A DNA stretch of 64,000 nucleotides, taken from assembly GCA_027923505.1 (NCBI GenBank), contig BROI01000014.1:620001-684000 (forward strand), in the 5' to 3' direction. Origin of the DNA: Mayamaea pseudoterrestris. Taxonomy: Eukaryota; Bacillariophyta; Bacillariophyceae; Sellaphorales; Sellaphoraceae. The position numbers and the translations under genes were made by a program. Positions 20,187 to 31,903 of this stretch are shown here, in pieces. The notes beneath the pieces were generated by a model that ran no database searches, was not told the DNA's origin, and saw nothing but the letters and a program-made list of their open reading frames with translations. The stretch's first letter is position 1, and each line of letters starts with the position of its first letter.

Positions 20187-22475
20187 ATGAATGTTCAACG
20201 TCGCAATGATGTGGCAATATACTGCCTCTCATCGGGTCCAACCTTGCCAGAATGGCTCGGCGAACGTGCTCGTCGTAACCTGTCGAAAAAGGATGAAAAC
20301 ATTCGACGACGAATCGAACTACTTCAAGACTTTCAAATGCCAGCCGCCAGCTCCAAGCTTGTGTCATCCAACGATGGACGCTACATTATAGCAGCAGGGA
20401 CGTATCCTCCACGCATCCGGTGCTACGACCTCCATGAGTTGACCATGAAGTTTGAACGATACTTAACAGCAAACGTTGTTGATCTATGCATGCTTGGCGA
20501 AGATTATGGCAAACTTGCCTTGCTTCAGGAAGATCGAACGATTGCCTTTCACGCCCCGTATGGTGCTCATGAATCGGTTAGGATACCAACATTTGGGAGA
20601 AACATGGCTTACGAACCTAATACCTGTGAACTGATTATCACTGCCAGAGGCAATAACTTGTATCGAATCAACTTGGAGGAGGGACGCTTTGCGGAACCAT
20701 GGTCGTACCAATCTGAAGCATCTAGTACTTGCATTTCCATCAGTTCTGCTCATCCTTTAGCTGCCGTTGGTAGTGAGGATGGCTTTGTACGCCTATGGGA
20801 TAGTCGAGCAAGCGATGGTGGTTTGCACCCCTTTATGAAGCTCGACGTGCAATCAGCAACCAGTAATTGCGGATACGCTGATGAGTACTGCAAGAATCCA
20901 ACCGAAATCACTTCCATTGCCCACGATCCTAGTGGCTTGTTCATGGCTGCTGGAACCGCTGGAGGTGTCGTGGCACTCTACGACGTGCGGACAAGTAAGC
21001 CGCTGTTTGTGCAGGAACACAAGCATGGTTTGCCAATTCACACTTGCAAGTTTCATCCCGGATCGGGCATGATTTTGAGTGGAGATGAAAAGCTTGTCAA
21101 GGCATGGCGGTACAAGTCAGCTGGCGACGTGGTTCGTAGCGAGAGATTCTCGGGAGATGCTAGCTCAGCGATTGGAGCCGTTCGCGTCAATGTTGAATCC
21201 ACTGGTGGGAAACTTTGCCATTTTATCGTGGCTGGTGACGAGACAGACCCACACGGAGAAAAGAGTGGCTTGCTACTGTGTGCGACCGATCAACCTAAGA
21301 TGGAATCTTACTACGTGCCGGCAGTTGGCACGGCGCCCAAGTGGTGTTCATTCCTTGAATCCATTACGGAAGAATTAGAGGAGCGTGATTTGGAGCGCGA
21401 AGGGGCTGATGGCGCAATTGTGCGTGATGGCCAAGAAACCGTCTTTGAGAATTACAAGTTTGTCAGTCGCGAAGATGTGGAGAAGTTGGGCATTTCAAAT
21501 CTCGTCGGAACGCCTTTGCTTCGGGGGTACATGCACGGGTTTTTCATGGACTCAAACCTTTACAATCGTGTCAAGGCGGTGGCCAACCCGTTCGAGTATG
21601 AAGAGTACCAAAAGAAAAAGCTGAAGGAACGTCTTGAAGCTAAGCGTTCAAGTCGTATTGCTCCACGTCAGTCTGATCATAAGAAGAAGTCGAGCGTAAA
21701 CGCTGAAATGGCTGAACGTTTGCAGAGCAAGGCAGAAGACTCAAAGAGTGGCAAGCATGCTCAAAAGCTTCTTGGAGATGATCGCTTCGGTAACTTGTTT
21801 ACAAATCCCGACTTTGAGATTGACCAAGCAGCCGACGACTTCAAGCTCCGTAACCCCAGTGGCATTGCAGCTGCGAAGCGCAAGAAGAACAACTTGGACA
21901 GCGATGACGAGGACGAGGGCAGCGATCGCAGTGTAGAGCATGGAACGTTAGAAAGTCACCAGAAAGCTACCGTTCAGTCAGACGACGACGATGGTCAGCA
22001 TGCTCTTACCGATGACGAAGGCTCTTCAAGCGATAGCGATGGTGATGGCTTTGGACGCGTGAGGGGCGAAGCTTATGAAGCAATGAAGGCGGCGAATAAG
22101 AAGAAGTCGACCGTCGACCGATCCAGGCAGAAGGATACGAGAAAACAAAGAAAAGTCAAGTTAATTGAAACAGATGCGATCGATGCCGATGGACTACACG
22201 TCGGCGTTGACAGCAAGGATGCGTCAACCATAATTAACCGCCGGTTAGACGACTTGAACATGCCGTTGGCCAAGCGGCTTGTGGATCAAGAAGAGTCTGA
22301 TAAACACATGCAGATCAAAGTCACAGGTGGGACGAAGGAAGCGAGGTACGTTCCAAAGTCTGATCGAAAAAAGTTTCGGAGCAACGACGATGGGCCCGAG
22401 GGGCGGCGTAAGCGCCGGGGAGTTCGAGAGCTGGGCTTTAAGACGCCATTTAAAAACAACAGGCCAACAAAATAG
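20187..22475 (+). CDS. NOL10: NOL10/Enp2 nucleolar WD40 protein
   Basis: 762 aa, single exon, ATG at 20187 (accATGa). Frame is open upstream, but without ATG and without family similarity. Begins like Enp2/NOL10 (VAIYCLSSGPTLPEWLGERA, RRRIELLQDFQMP), then a seven-bladed WD40 propeller to about residue 400. The NUC153 motif (DDRFGNLFTNPDFEID) is near 535, and the C-terminus is Lys/Asp/Ser-rich. The protein is an essential factor for 40S subunit assembly in the nucleolus. Divergent from the R-SNARE with 285 bp between starts. Confidence 0.95.
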   Translation: MNVQRRNDVAIYCLSSGPTLPEWLGERARRNLSKKDENIRRRIELLQDFQMPAASSKLVSSNDGRYIIAAGTYPPRIRCYDLHELTMKFERYLTANVVDLCMLGEDYGKLALLQEDRTIAFHAPYGAHESVRIPTFGRNMAYEPNTCELIITARGNNLYRINLEEGRFAEPWSYQSEASSTCISISSAHPLAAVGSEDGFVRLWDSRASDGGLHPFMKLDVQSATSNCGYADEYCKNPTEITSIAHDPSGLFMAAGTAGGVVALYDVRTSKPLFVQEHKHGLPIHTCKFHPGSGMILSGDEKLVKAWRYKSAGDVVRSERFSGDASSAIGAVRVNVESTGGKLCHFIVAGDETDPHGEKSGLLLCATDQPKMESYYVPAVGTAPKWCSFLESITEELEERDLEREGADGAIVRDGQETVFENYKFVSREDVEKLGISNLVGTPLLRGYMHGFFMDSNLYNRVKAVANPFEYEEYQKKKLKERLEAKRSSRIAPRQSDHKKKSSVNAEMAERLQSKAEDSKSGKHAQKLLGDDRFGNLFTNPDFEIDQAADDFKLRNPSGIAAAKRKKNNLDSDDEDEGSDRSVEHGTLESHQKATVQSDDDDGQHALTDDEGSSSDSDGDGFGRVRGEAYEAMKAANKKKSTVDRSRQKDTRKQRKVKLIETDAIDADGLHVGVDSKDASTIINRRLDDLNMPLAKRLVDQEESDKHMQIKVTGGTKEARYVPKSDRKKFRSNDDGPEGRRKRRGVRELGFKTPFKNNRPTK

Positions 22476-22558
22476 TAAAACAATCATTTATTATGATCAC
22501 GTACGTTAGTTATACACTAAGCGAGAACAAATAAAAGGCAAATATTATAAGCATCGAC

Positions 22559-24169
22559 CTAAAATCCCGAAGAGGCATCCCTATATTGAACTGACAGGCC
22601 CGACGAGTCAATAGGAGCTGGCATTTGATTTTGATGAGTTTGGTTTGGCGGTGGGGGAGGCATCTGCGCTGGCTGTGGTGGTGGATACTGTCCCTGCGGC
22701 GTCGAAAGCTGCTGCTGTGATTGCGCGTGCCCACTGTAAGAAGGTCGATGAGGCGAGATCGAAGCTGCAACTGGCGGAGTATGAGAGTGGTTGTTCCCAT
22801 CCAACTGAACATTCTCCAACTGCGGAATTAAAGTAGCCCAAACCTGTTCCATTCGCTTATTGTATTCTACTTGCAAATTGATATAATCAAGGACGGTTCG
22901 CCTCATATCTTCCGCCTTTTCCCTACGAAACCTGTCAACCTCGCGAAGGACTCTTTGAGAAACCACCGCAAATTCATCGCGAGCCATCGCCTCGGCATCT
23001 TGGGCACGCCGAAGAGCCATCTCTGTCTGATACGCTTTAGCCTCTGATCCGATCTGCATGCGTAATTTGGCCAGTTGCATTTGCTTCGACTCAACATCAG
23101 ACACAGCAGTGCTGCACGTCAGTCGCTTTTCGTGGCGACGCTGCAAAGCCAACTTTACAGCATGAATAAGTTTAATGTAATCCTGTAGCGGCTCCTCGAA
23201 CTGTTGCATTTCCTTCTCCGCCTGCTCCGCGCTCAAAACACTTAGCTGATCGGCCGTATCACCCATTTTACGGAGCGCATCTCCCAAAGCATCCGCCTCG
23301 CTTTGGCCAAGCAAGTTGAATGCTAAACCAAATTCAAACATTCCATTCGCAATTTCCTTGCCCTTGCGTACAAGACCACTCGCTTGATGCGATACGGCCC
23401 GCATTTGCGCATCGAGTCCATGAATGTATCGAGCAATTTCTTCAAACAAGTCATCGTCAGGACTCTTGATCAAGTCACCCGTCATGCTTGTTTTTGCTTC
23501 GGCAAACCATCGCTTGATTCCATCCTTCTTGGGAGATGGAATGTTCATCATGAGTGGTTGCGACAATGTATTATCCACAAAAAAGGTTCCCTTAGCATTC
23601 TTGGCAACCTGAAAGCTAACATCATCGGCTCGCAGAAACGTATCCAAACTTGGAGCATCCGCCAGTTCCGGATGCACCGCAACTCGACGCAGAAACCGCT
23701 CCAGCTGCTGCCTTCGGTCCTCAACAAAGGCCGGACTAAAGCGTCCCACGGGCTGCTTGTCGGGAATGGGTGGAACAATGGCTCCGGCTCGTTCCGTGTG
23801 CAGACGCTCGTACAACCAGTAAAAGTCAGAGTAGCGACGCAAGACGGCCGAGTATGGCATGTCGCCCGAGGAATGGCGGACATCGACGCGGTAGCTAGTA
23901 TATGACTTTAATCCGTCGGTATGTTGGACTGGATCTGAAACCTGTTGATAAAATTCAATGGTGCGAAAGAACAACGAATGAGAATCGGTCGACAATACAT
24001 TGACGGTCGTCTCTCGCAGACAATCTCCCTCGACGATTAAACTTCTCTATGCATTCCGAAACTGCTTATATTCACTTACAGTAATGTGCATCGCCGCATC
24101 TTCCGCTCGTGTGCGACTACCGTGATGCGCCTCTGGCACCAGCGGAGGAGGTCCTCCAGTTGTCATCAT
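22559..24169 (-). CDS. PX-BAR sorting nexin (SNX1/2, Vps5-like)
   Basis: Exons 24169-24080 and 23941-22559 (GTAAGT...CAACAG, 138 nt), 490 aa. The PX domain starts at the exon join (MHITVSDPVQ) and includes the phosphoinositide-binding RRYSDFYWLYERL and the 'IVPPIPDKQ' segment. Residues about 190-400 form a BAR coiled coil. The C-terminal 80 residues are a Pro/Gln-rich tail. Such proteins bind PI3P on endosomes and tubulate them for retromer-type recycling. The tail is not part of the usual fold. Convergent with NOL10 (83 bp). Confidence 0.9.
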
Positions 24170-24510
24170 TATTTTCTGCTGCTTCTTTGCGACTCAAGTA
24201 GCGCTAAATTTAAAGGTGGCTTTTCCTTGGCACAGAGAAATCCGTAGTCTATGTTAGATGACCTGCTAAGGCAACTACAACGAGTCAGACACCAATCGGA
24301 GGACCGTTGGTTGGGTTTGTTGACAAGGGCGCGGCTGCTTTCGTCTTCGTCGTTCTGCGATCCATCCGCCGCGAAACGCTCACGACGTCACTTACGGATC
24401 AGGTTTTTCAATCGTGTTTCGTCGACTCGACGTTTTGGATTGTTTCAGCGAGATTGGCACTACAAGACTCGCGGGATCCATCACAATGGCAGCATACACC
24501 GATTTCCACC

Positions 24511-26235
24511 ATGATGAAATCCCTTTACACTCTCCTCTTGCTGCCAACAATTGTTGGAGGAGCCTCCGTCAGCGAACTTGACGATGCAATACTTCCCGAC
24601 CATGTCACAATCTGCGATGGCTCCAGTCCCGTCGGTTTGATCCAAGCCTATCTTCTCACCGAACCCCTAAAGTACTGCATGAATGATGGAGTCTGCAAAG
24701 ACGATTACGAATCACAGATGGAACCATGCGAATGTCCATCCGGCTTTGAAGGTCCCCACTGCGAGTTCATTGCCGGAACAATGCCAGAATGCACCATGAA
24801 GTGCTTCGCGGGAGGAATCTGCCAAACCGGCGCAAAGTCGTTTGAGCTACTTCAAAACAATTGGACAGCGCCAGAAGACTTTCAATACTGCCTCTGTCCC
24901 GATGAATTCCAGGGAGACCAGTGCGAGCGACAGGTCGAGACTTGTGATGGAAACAATCACTGCCTGCATGGCGGTACATGCACCTCCATTACCAGTCTGG
25001 ACGGCCAAGTCTCCAAGTATTGCGATTGCACAACGGCGGAGGATGGAGCTTATGCAGGCAAGTACTGCGACCACAAGGCAACCGTGTTTTGCGCCGAAGA
25101 TGATCCCAACGGACACGCCTTTTGTACCAACGGTGGAACCTGCAAGGGTGGCAGTGAACTAGGTTGCGACTGTCCCGACGGATTCATCGGACCCGTTTGC
25201 GAGTTCAAAAGTGAACAGCGCGCCTACAGCGAGTGCAAACTTGAGTGCTTCAACGGAGGAATATGTCGTAAGGGAGCCAAAGACATTAGTTACTTGGAAA
25301 AGTTTGGCTTTCACCGGCATTTGGCTGTGGAGCGATTCAACGAAGACTTTGAGCACTGTGTTTGTCCGAATGGACTAGTCGGACTGCAGTGCGAATACCA
25401 AATGGACGTTTGCCCGGGACGAGAGGTTGTTTGTATGCATGGTGGCGTGTGTCAGATAACGACGGACACGACAAAGGATGGATTTACGGCAATGTCATGC
25501 GATTGCTCCACCGCTGAGAAGGAGTACTTTCGATACACTGGCGAATACTGCGAAGTCAAATCAACCGAATTTTGTACTCTGGATGGACACAAGACGATGC
25601 GAGGAGAAAACTCTGATGCTTTCTGCACGCAAGGAGGCCAGTGTCGCGATTACGTTACAAACGGTGATCAGCATCCGGGATGTCATTGCCCCGATGGGAC
25701 AAGTGGAGATCACTGCGAGATTGGAAACCCGACTGTCATAAAGCAGAACAGCAACAGGAAACGTCTGCTTGGATTGCTACTCAGCTTGGGTTTGATCCTT
25801 GTCGTTATCCTTGTCATTGTCGTGCGCCACCGACGAAAGGGTGGCCTCGCGCTGTACCACCCGCATCGACGCAACCGCGGCAACATTGAACCGTTCAAAG
25901 ACTGTCCGCCGCCACCAACAATGGATCACATTAACAATATGGAAAATTCTTGGATGCGAAGTAGCAGGACGAATCGCAGTCACCATAGCGGGAATGAGGT
26001 GGAAGGCCACTTTCTTGACGATCAAGCTTCCGTTTCATCTCTGGGTCTGAGTGAGTCAATGTCTAACCAGTTTGGAGGAAGTGTCAATGAAGCTGAAATG
26101 TCCGTGCACGCAAGCGTGAGGGACCAAGCTGCATTTTCCAAAAGTCAAAATGGTAATGTGATTCTCATGAAACCGAAAGCAACCTCGTCCAACACTTCGT
26201 CTGGATACATTGCCCCAGCAAATGACATTATATAG
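24511..26235 (+). CDS. EGF-repeat type I membrane protein (first of two)
   Basis: 574 aa, single exon, start at the first of two ATGs in caccATGATG. Signal peptide MMKSLYTLLLLPTIVGG. Six or so EGF-like modules follow with the pattern C-x-N/H-GG-x-C ... C-x-C-P-x-G-x-x-G-x-x-C (e.g. CPDGFIGPVCEF, CLHGGTCTS). One membrane helix (GLLLSLGLILVVILVIVV, about 482-499) precedes a basic RHRRK stop-transfer and a 75-100 residue cytosolic Ser-rich tail. Likely a surface receptor or adhesion protein; EGF-repeat proteins of this kind are common in diatoms. No ligand or enzyme domain is visible. Confidence 0.85.
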   Translation: MMKSLYTLLLLPTIVGGASVSELDDAILPDHVTICDGSSPVGLIQAYLLTEPLKYCMNDGVCKDDYESQMEPCECPSGFEGPHCEFIAGTMPECTMKCFAGGICQTGAKSFELLQNNWTAPEDFQYCLCPDEFQGDQCERQVETCDGNNHCLHGGTCTSITSLDGQVSKYCDCTTAEDGAYAGKYCDHKATVFCAEDDPNGHAFCTNGGTCKGGSELGCDCPDGFIGPVCEFKSEQRAYSECKLECFNGGICRKGAKDISYLEKFGFHRHLAVERFNEDFEHCVCPNGLVGLQCEYQMDVCPGREVVCMHGGVCQITTDTTKDGFTAMSCDCSTAEKEYFRYTGEYCEVKSTEFCTLDGHKTMRGENSDAFCTQGGQCRDYVTNGDQHPGCHCPDGTSGDHCEIGNPTVIKQNSNRKRLLGLLLSLGLILVVILVIVVRHRRKGGLALYHPHRRNRGNIEPFKDCPPPPTMDHINNMENSWMRSSRTNRSHHSGNEVEGHFLDDQASVSSLGLSESMSNQFGGSVNEAEMSVHASVRDQAAFSKSQNGNVILMKPKATSSNTSSGYIAPANDII

Positions 26236-26572
26236 CCACTTAAATAGCTTTACATCTATGGATATCTCTTCTTCGCAATGACTATTACGTACTACTTGCC
26301 GTACCCGAAAGCCATCGGCCCGAGCACAGTAGCTAACCCAATTACTCACGAGCGCGCTAATTTAACTTTTCGAGTTCAACAATGTACTTCTGCTCGCGCG
26401 AAAACTGCCGACGCGCGCCTTGGAGCAGCGAAGGGGAACCTCCGAATCGGCAACCGCGAGAGTCGCACAAATTCTTCGGCCATTCCTGTTCAGTCGGTCA
26501 GCCATTGCCCACTGCTCATTGCACATCCCGTGAGCATACTCCCGCACTCCTGCTAACAATCAACTCATTACA
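26236..26572. other. Intergenic between the two EGF genes
   Basis: 337 bp; promoter of the second EGF gene expected. No gene-like frame or RNA gene seen. Confidence 0.4.
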
Positions 26573-28011
26573 ATGATGAATCTAATCCACAAGAAGACTT
26601 TTGCCACGATAATTGCCTTGTCGATTGCCTCCCTGTCCATGCTGCCGACCATTTCCGCGCAAACAGTCGACTGCGGTGACGGTCGTTGCTTCAATGGCGG
26701 TACCTGCCTCACCCAAGACGTGAATGGCGCTACTGAATATCATTGCGATTGCAGTGCCACATATGGAACTAACGTTGCCTACGCCGGTCGCTACTGTCAG
26801 TACAAGGCGACGGTCTTTTGTCCCACCAACGACGGGGCAAACGTCAATCTCTTTTGCGTCAACGACGGAACCTGCAAGTCGGATCCATACGAAGGCTGCA
26901 ACTGCAATGACCCGTACACTGGTTTCGTCTGCGAGAAGAAGATTCCGGAGAGTCAGTCGGGCAATGATGATGGAAACTACGACACTGTTTCGGGAAAGTG
27001 GCCCGATCCAGTCGACCCCACCGACGACAATGTCGCGACGGCTCCAGCGCAATCTCCTAGTAAGACTGAAGCGACGGGACAGTCGAGCATCATTGGTGAC
27101 TTGGTTTACCAGAACCATAATGACGGCGACGGAAGCAGCGGTAACTCCAATTTGGAAGAGGTTCAGGAGGGTGGCTACATTGGCAAGGTTATTTACAACA
27201 ACAAGGATTATCTCCCGGACAATAACCAAGACGACGACGTCATCAAGGAAACAACCATGCCTCCCGTCAATGACATTGACATTTGCACGACGAATGGATC
27301 GACGCTGGATGCGACGCCACTTTCCTTTTGCGTCAATGGAGGAACTTGCATGCGCAAAGTCACGACACTGCAGGGGTACGTTTCTGTTATGTGTACGACT
27401 TTATGCTGGCTTGCGGGCCGTTTGCAGGATAGGATGTGCACATGCGCAATCATGCACGTTAACACTTGCATTGTCTCACATATCACCTTTCTATCTACAG
27501 TCACGCCGGCTGCGAATGTCCCGATGTGTGGACGGGCCCACACTGCGAAATCAGCATTGCCATTATAGAAGCGGCGGAAGCAGGCGCGGGACCTTCAGTT
27601 GGAAAGTCGTTTGGCGTTGCAGTCATTGTCTTGGCTACACTTGCGATAACTGCTTTGATAGCATTCGGGACAGTGATGTATTGCAAGAGTCGCAAGCGTC
27701 GTCGGTCAACAAAGACCAATGCTCGCCTTCGTTGGGGTGGACCGGCTGCTTACAGTGACGATAATTCCGACATCAACTTGGCGCCCCGCCAACAGTCCTT
27801 TTACGAGGGAGATTATCCAGCCAGTACGCACGTTTCGTCGACCCGAGACCCCATGGCGCAGTTTGGACAGTCGCATGCTGCGGCGGCGGCTTCCATGCAT
27901 CAAGGCTCGGTGGACGATGGAAGCGCGCGGTCGGAAGCAGAGCCGCAGATTTACATTGGACCGCCTCGCGATGAAGATGGTCATGTGTTGCACAGTGTCG
28001 AAATTCTTTAG
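26573..28011 (+). CDS. EGF-repeat type I membrane protein (second of two)
   Basis: Exons 26573-27375 and 27501-28011 (GTACGT...CTACAG, 125 nt), 437 aa. Signal peptide to about residue 30 (TISAQ). Two EGF-like modules (CFNGGTCLTQ; CVNDGTCKSD) precede an Asp/Asn-rich spacer of about 120 residues. A third EGF module (CVNGGTCMRK ... CECPDVWTGPHCE) is split by the intron. A membrane helix (GVAVIVLATLAITALIAFGT) precedes a basic KSRKRRR and a cytosolic tail. Shares the layout and phrases (KATVFC) with the upstream gene, so the two are probably a diverged tandem duplicate. Confidence 0.85.
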
Positions 28012-28534
28012 AGTGGTTGAAGGGCTGACAGCTGAGCAGTGTTGTGGGCGCACTGTGCACCGAGCGATGGTTCCAGAGTTGCGACTAGATATTTGCATAG
28101 ATATAAATGTTTGAGACAATGACTTATAAACGAAAGTATTACATATTCTATTAGTACGGCGACTGTAGGTTTGGTTTGACCATGTCAAAGCTTTGGAAGC
28201 GGTTCGATGTAAACATCTACCATTACGCAGTATGCTCCAACCTTACAAAGACTTTCACCTAGCTGGCTTTATCATCAACAGTACCTGCTGTAACTACAAA
28301 TGTGATGCGTAAAACGCGAGCCAAATAATCATTGTAACAAAAAATTCGACTGCTACTTAAATCCTGTGTCACATGCGCTAGTAGAGTACGTAGCCTCGAC
28401 CAACACCGGATCGTTAAACAAAATACTCTCCATTGATATTGCGAGCATAACCTATTCCAGCTGTAATTATATAAAATGAGTTGGATGAGACAAGTGAGCA
28501 AGTGGGGAGCAAAAGAGCACAATATCTTCTCAAG
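28012..28534. other. Convergent 3' region
   Basis: 523 bp between the stops of the EGF gene and of the dehydrogenase. AT-richer than the coding DNA. No gene or RNA seen; holds both 3' UTRs. Confidence 0.4.
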
Positions 28535-30036
28535 CTAAGCACTTGAAGACTTACGCGTCCCGAAGAGAATTCTCGAGCTCAATACACCGTCGATCATGGT
28601 CATGTTCCGTTGCAAATCCTTCAAGCACATTGCCTTTCCATCTTCATGCTTTGCTGGGTCAATGTCGATCACGTTGTAGGCAATGTTTCCGCGACTCTGG
28701 TTGATCTGCTGAGCAATATTGACGCCGGCAACAGCGCAGCAATCTGTAATCTTTGACAATACTCCAGGAATATTCTTGTTGACGACAGTCAGCCGGATAT
28801 GCGCCTCTTCTCGCTCTGGCATGCTGACATTAGGAAAGTTCACAGAGTTGCGAATCGTTCCGTGCTCAATGTATTGGCGAATCGTTTCTGCGGCCATGGC
28901 AGCCGCTTCGTCTTCGGCCTCTTCTGTAGAGGCACCAAGGTGTGGAAGAACAATGGACTTTTCGTGGTCCCACAAAATGTCATCCGGAAAGTCCGTCACG
29001 TACCGGCAAGTGCTTCCAGTGTCAAGGTAGTCCTTCATGGCGGCCGAGTCGACCAATTCACCACGGGCAAAGTTTAACAAGACGGCATCCTGCTTGAAAT
29101 GAGCAATCACATCGGCGCCAATGATTCCATGCGTGCCTCCTTCGTCCATGGTTCCTTTAATGTAGGGAATGTTTAAACTAATGTAATCCGCAGTCGCCAC
29201 GGCCGAAGCAATCGAGTCCGTCAAGATGGTTTCACGCGGAAGCTTCAACGCCGACTGTACCGAGAGACCCGGGTCATAGCCCTGCACTTTCATGCCAAGA
29301 GCGGATGCATCTCTTGCTGTTGCAGCTCCAATGTGTCCCAATCCAATGACGGCTAGCGTCTTGCCCTTGATTTCGCGACCGCCAAACATTGCCTTGTCCT
29401 TTTCAACACGCTCCTTGGCCAAGCCTTGCGACCCCAGCACTTTCATATGGTTGATTCCATCAACCACTCGTCTACTTCCAAGCAGCATGCCGCAAAGAAT
29501 CAACTCCTTGACAGCATTCGCATTCGCACCAGGTGTATTGAAGACTGGGATACCAAGTTCCGTCATGCGTGCCACTGGAACATTGTTGGTTCCAGCTCCG
29601 CATCGCGCAATGGCTCGCACCGAAACGTCCACCTCTGACTCTTGGAGCTTGTGCGACCGCAGCAGCAAGGCATGGGCAGGGCCAGCCGCGTCGGAAGCGG
29701 CGCTCACAGCGTAGAGTGTTTCGGGGAATCGAGCTAAGCCAACTGGCGAGATTTTGTTGAAGGTTTGGATGGCGTACTTTCCCGGTTTAATGTAGTCTAA
29801 AGAAATGATTGACGTAGTTTTAGAAACATTGCAATGCCTTCGCTCTTATCTGAATTCTTTATCGTCAGTATTCACTCACCTTGAATGTCCGTCACGTTCC
29901 AGCCCGATGTGTAATGGTCGACGTCGCAAGGAATTGGGCTCCAGCCTTCCGACAGGGAACTCATGCCCCGATAGGACGCACAGCGAAGGGCCGTCCTGGC
30001 CGACTGTCGCGAAAGGCTAGCCATCAAGAGACTCAT
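28535..30036 (-). CDS. serA: D-3-phosphoglycerate dehydrogenase, copy 1
   Basis: Exons 30036-29880 and 29796-28535 (GTGAGT...TTTAG, 83 nt), 472 aa. Catalyses the first step of serine synthesis, 3-phosphoglycerate to 3-phosphohydroxypyruvate with NAD. Arg/Ser-rich N-terminus (MASLSRQSARTALRCASYRG) suggests an organelle leader, most like a mitochondrial one. NAD motif IGLGHIGAATARD; active-site Arg in NFARGELVDS; active-site His in LPHLGASTEEAED. A C-terminal ACT domain (NKNIPGVLSKITDCCAVAG) may bind serine. The intron follows 'NVTDIQ', at a different place from that of copy 2. Confidence 0.93.
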
Positions 30037-30373
30037 GTTGATGGTGTCTGTAATACAATGGCGACGCTGCGAGTGGAAGATTCGTCGGCAAGTGTGATGG
30101 GCGCGCCTCTTTGGATGGCCGGAACGCTTTGTCGCTGCGCGTCACGTGCTTCCTCATGACGTCATTCAACGCATTTTCATTGGCTCGATTCAAAAACGTG
30201 CGGCGCGTCATGTTCGCGTGACCAATCGAATCGTGGATCGTTTCCTTCCTTCCCGACCATCAAACTGGAACGTTCCGACGACGCTGCGGCATGAGTCAAG
30301 CAAGGACGACGAAGGTGCAGCATTGAGCCATAATTTACTGGTACATAGCAACAGAGACAAATTGACAAGCATC
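30037..30373. promoter_or_regulatory. Shared promoter of the two serA genes
   Basis: 337 bp between divergent starts. It contains a CACGTG box (30143-30148) and, 8 bp on, the perfect palindrome ATGACGTCAT (30156-30165), a full CRE/ATF site for bZIP dimers. CCAAT-type sequences lie near 30179 (ATTGG) and 30221 (CCAAT). Position between two copies of one pathway gene suggests joint control; that is inference. Confidence 0.55.
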
Positions 30374-31903
30374 ATGTTGACGTCTCGTCCATTCGCCAAG
30401 CTCGCACGCTCCTCGGCCGGACGGACTGCATGCCTTTCATCGCACCGCTCCTTCTCCTCCATTGAGGTGGAACGCATTGAAGTCGAGCATGGCCGCGGGC
30501 AATGGAAAACCTACGGCGACGTTTCCAACTACACCCCCGGCAAGTACCAAGTCAAGACTTTCAACAAGATTAGTCCACTTGGATTGGCTAGGTTTCCGAC
30601 GGAGAAATACGAGATTCGTACCGACAAGCAGGAGGCGAGAAATGCGCATGCCATTATGCTGCGGTCGCACAAGTTGCAGGAGGACGAAGTGCCTCATACG
30701 GTGCGAGCGATTGCCAGGTACGAATAGCAATGATGAAGCTTGGATTGAGACTTGTGTGTGCAGCTGTGGATACAGCCACTTACCGAATCCTTATGTAATT
30801 CATTTCATGACAGATGCGGTGCAGGAACCAACAACATTCCAGTTGCTCGAATGACGGAACTTGGCATTCCAGTATTCAACACACCAGGAGCTAACGCCAA
30901 CGCTGTCAAGGAGCTTGTCTTGTGTGGCATGCTTCTGGGGAGTCGCCGTGTTGTGGACGGCATTAACCACATGGAAGAGCTGGGCAAGGCTGGAACGGCC
31001 AAGGAACGTGTCGAAAAGGACAAGGCCATGTTTGGTGGAAGGGAAATCGCTGGCAAAACATTAGCGGTTATTGGCTTGGGGCATATTGGAGCTGCCACGG
31101 CTCGGGATGCGTTTGCGCTTGGCATGAAGGTCAAGGGATATGACCCCGGCCTCAGTGTCAAATCCGCCCTTCAGCTGCCAAAGGACTTGGAGCTGTCGTC
31201 GTCCATTGTCGCTGCAGTCAAGGATGCCGATTACATTAGTATCAATATTCCATACATCAAGGGAGAGGGTGGAACACATGGTATCATTGGCGCTGATGTC
31301 ATTTCACACTTTAAATCGGATGCCGTCTTGCTAAATTTTGCACGTGGCGAGCTTGTGGATTCTGCGGCCATGAAGGACTTTTTAGACTCGTCTGCGGCAG
31401 GCCGATACGTTTCCGATTTCCCAGATGATTTGCTTTGGGACCATGCCAACGCAGTCATCCTGCCTCACTTAGGTGCATCGACCGAGGAAGCGGAAGATTC
31501 GGCTGCGGCCATGGCGGCAGATACAATCCGAGCCTTTCTGCAAACTGGAACAATCAAGAACTCTGTCAATTTCCCCGATACTGAGCTTGGACAGCTCACT
31601 ACTGGAACAACGGTGCGGTTTACCATTGTTAACAAGAACATCCCTGGTATGCTTTCCAAGATAACGGAGAAGTTTGCTGCAGAAGGCCTCAACATTCTGC
31701 AGCAGGTGAATCACTCTCGGGGCGACATTGCTTACAACGTTGTAGACATTGATACCTCGACACAAGACGATGTTCGCAGTTTCAAGTCTATACAAGAGAA
31801 GATCACCATGCTGGAAGGTGTTCTCAGCAGTCGCGTCATCTTTGGCAAACTTCCGCCAGGCACAGGCTACGCAAAGAACTTGGATGGAGAATACTTTGTA
31901 TAG
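30374..31903 (+). CDS. serA: D-3-phosphoglycerate dehydrogenase, copy 2
   Basis: Exons 30374-30717 and 30814-31903 (GTACGA...TGACAG, 96 nt), 477 aa. Same reaction and domains as copy 1: NAD motif IGLGHIGAATARD, NFARGELVDSAAMKDFL, LPHLGASTEEAED, C-terminal ACT domain (NKNIPGMLSKITEKFAAEG). The N-terminal leader (MLTSRPFAKLARSSAGRTA) differs and looks mitochondrial. The intron lies in 'RAIAR|CGAGTNN', where copy 1 has none. The high similarity and head-to-head order point to an inverted duplication; different introns say it is not recent, or that introns were gained or lost since. The C-terminus has a 14-residue extension. Confidence 0.93.

Noticed and set aside
26582-27229. 215-codon minus-strand frame
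   Set aside because: Antisense to the second EGF gene; Val/Ile-rich composition is the mirror of Asp/Asn codons.
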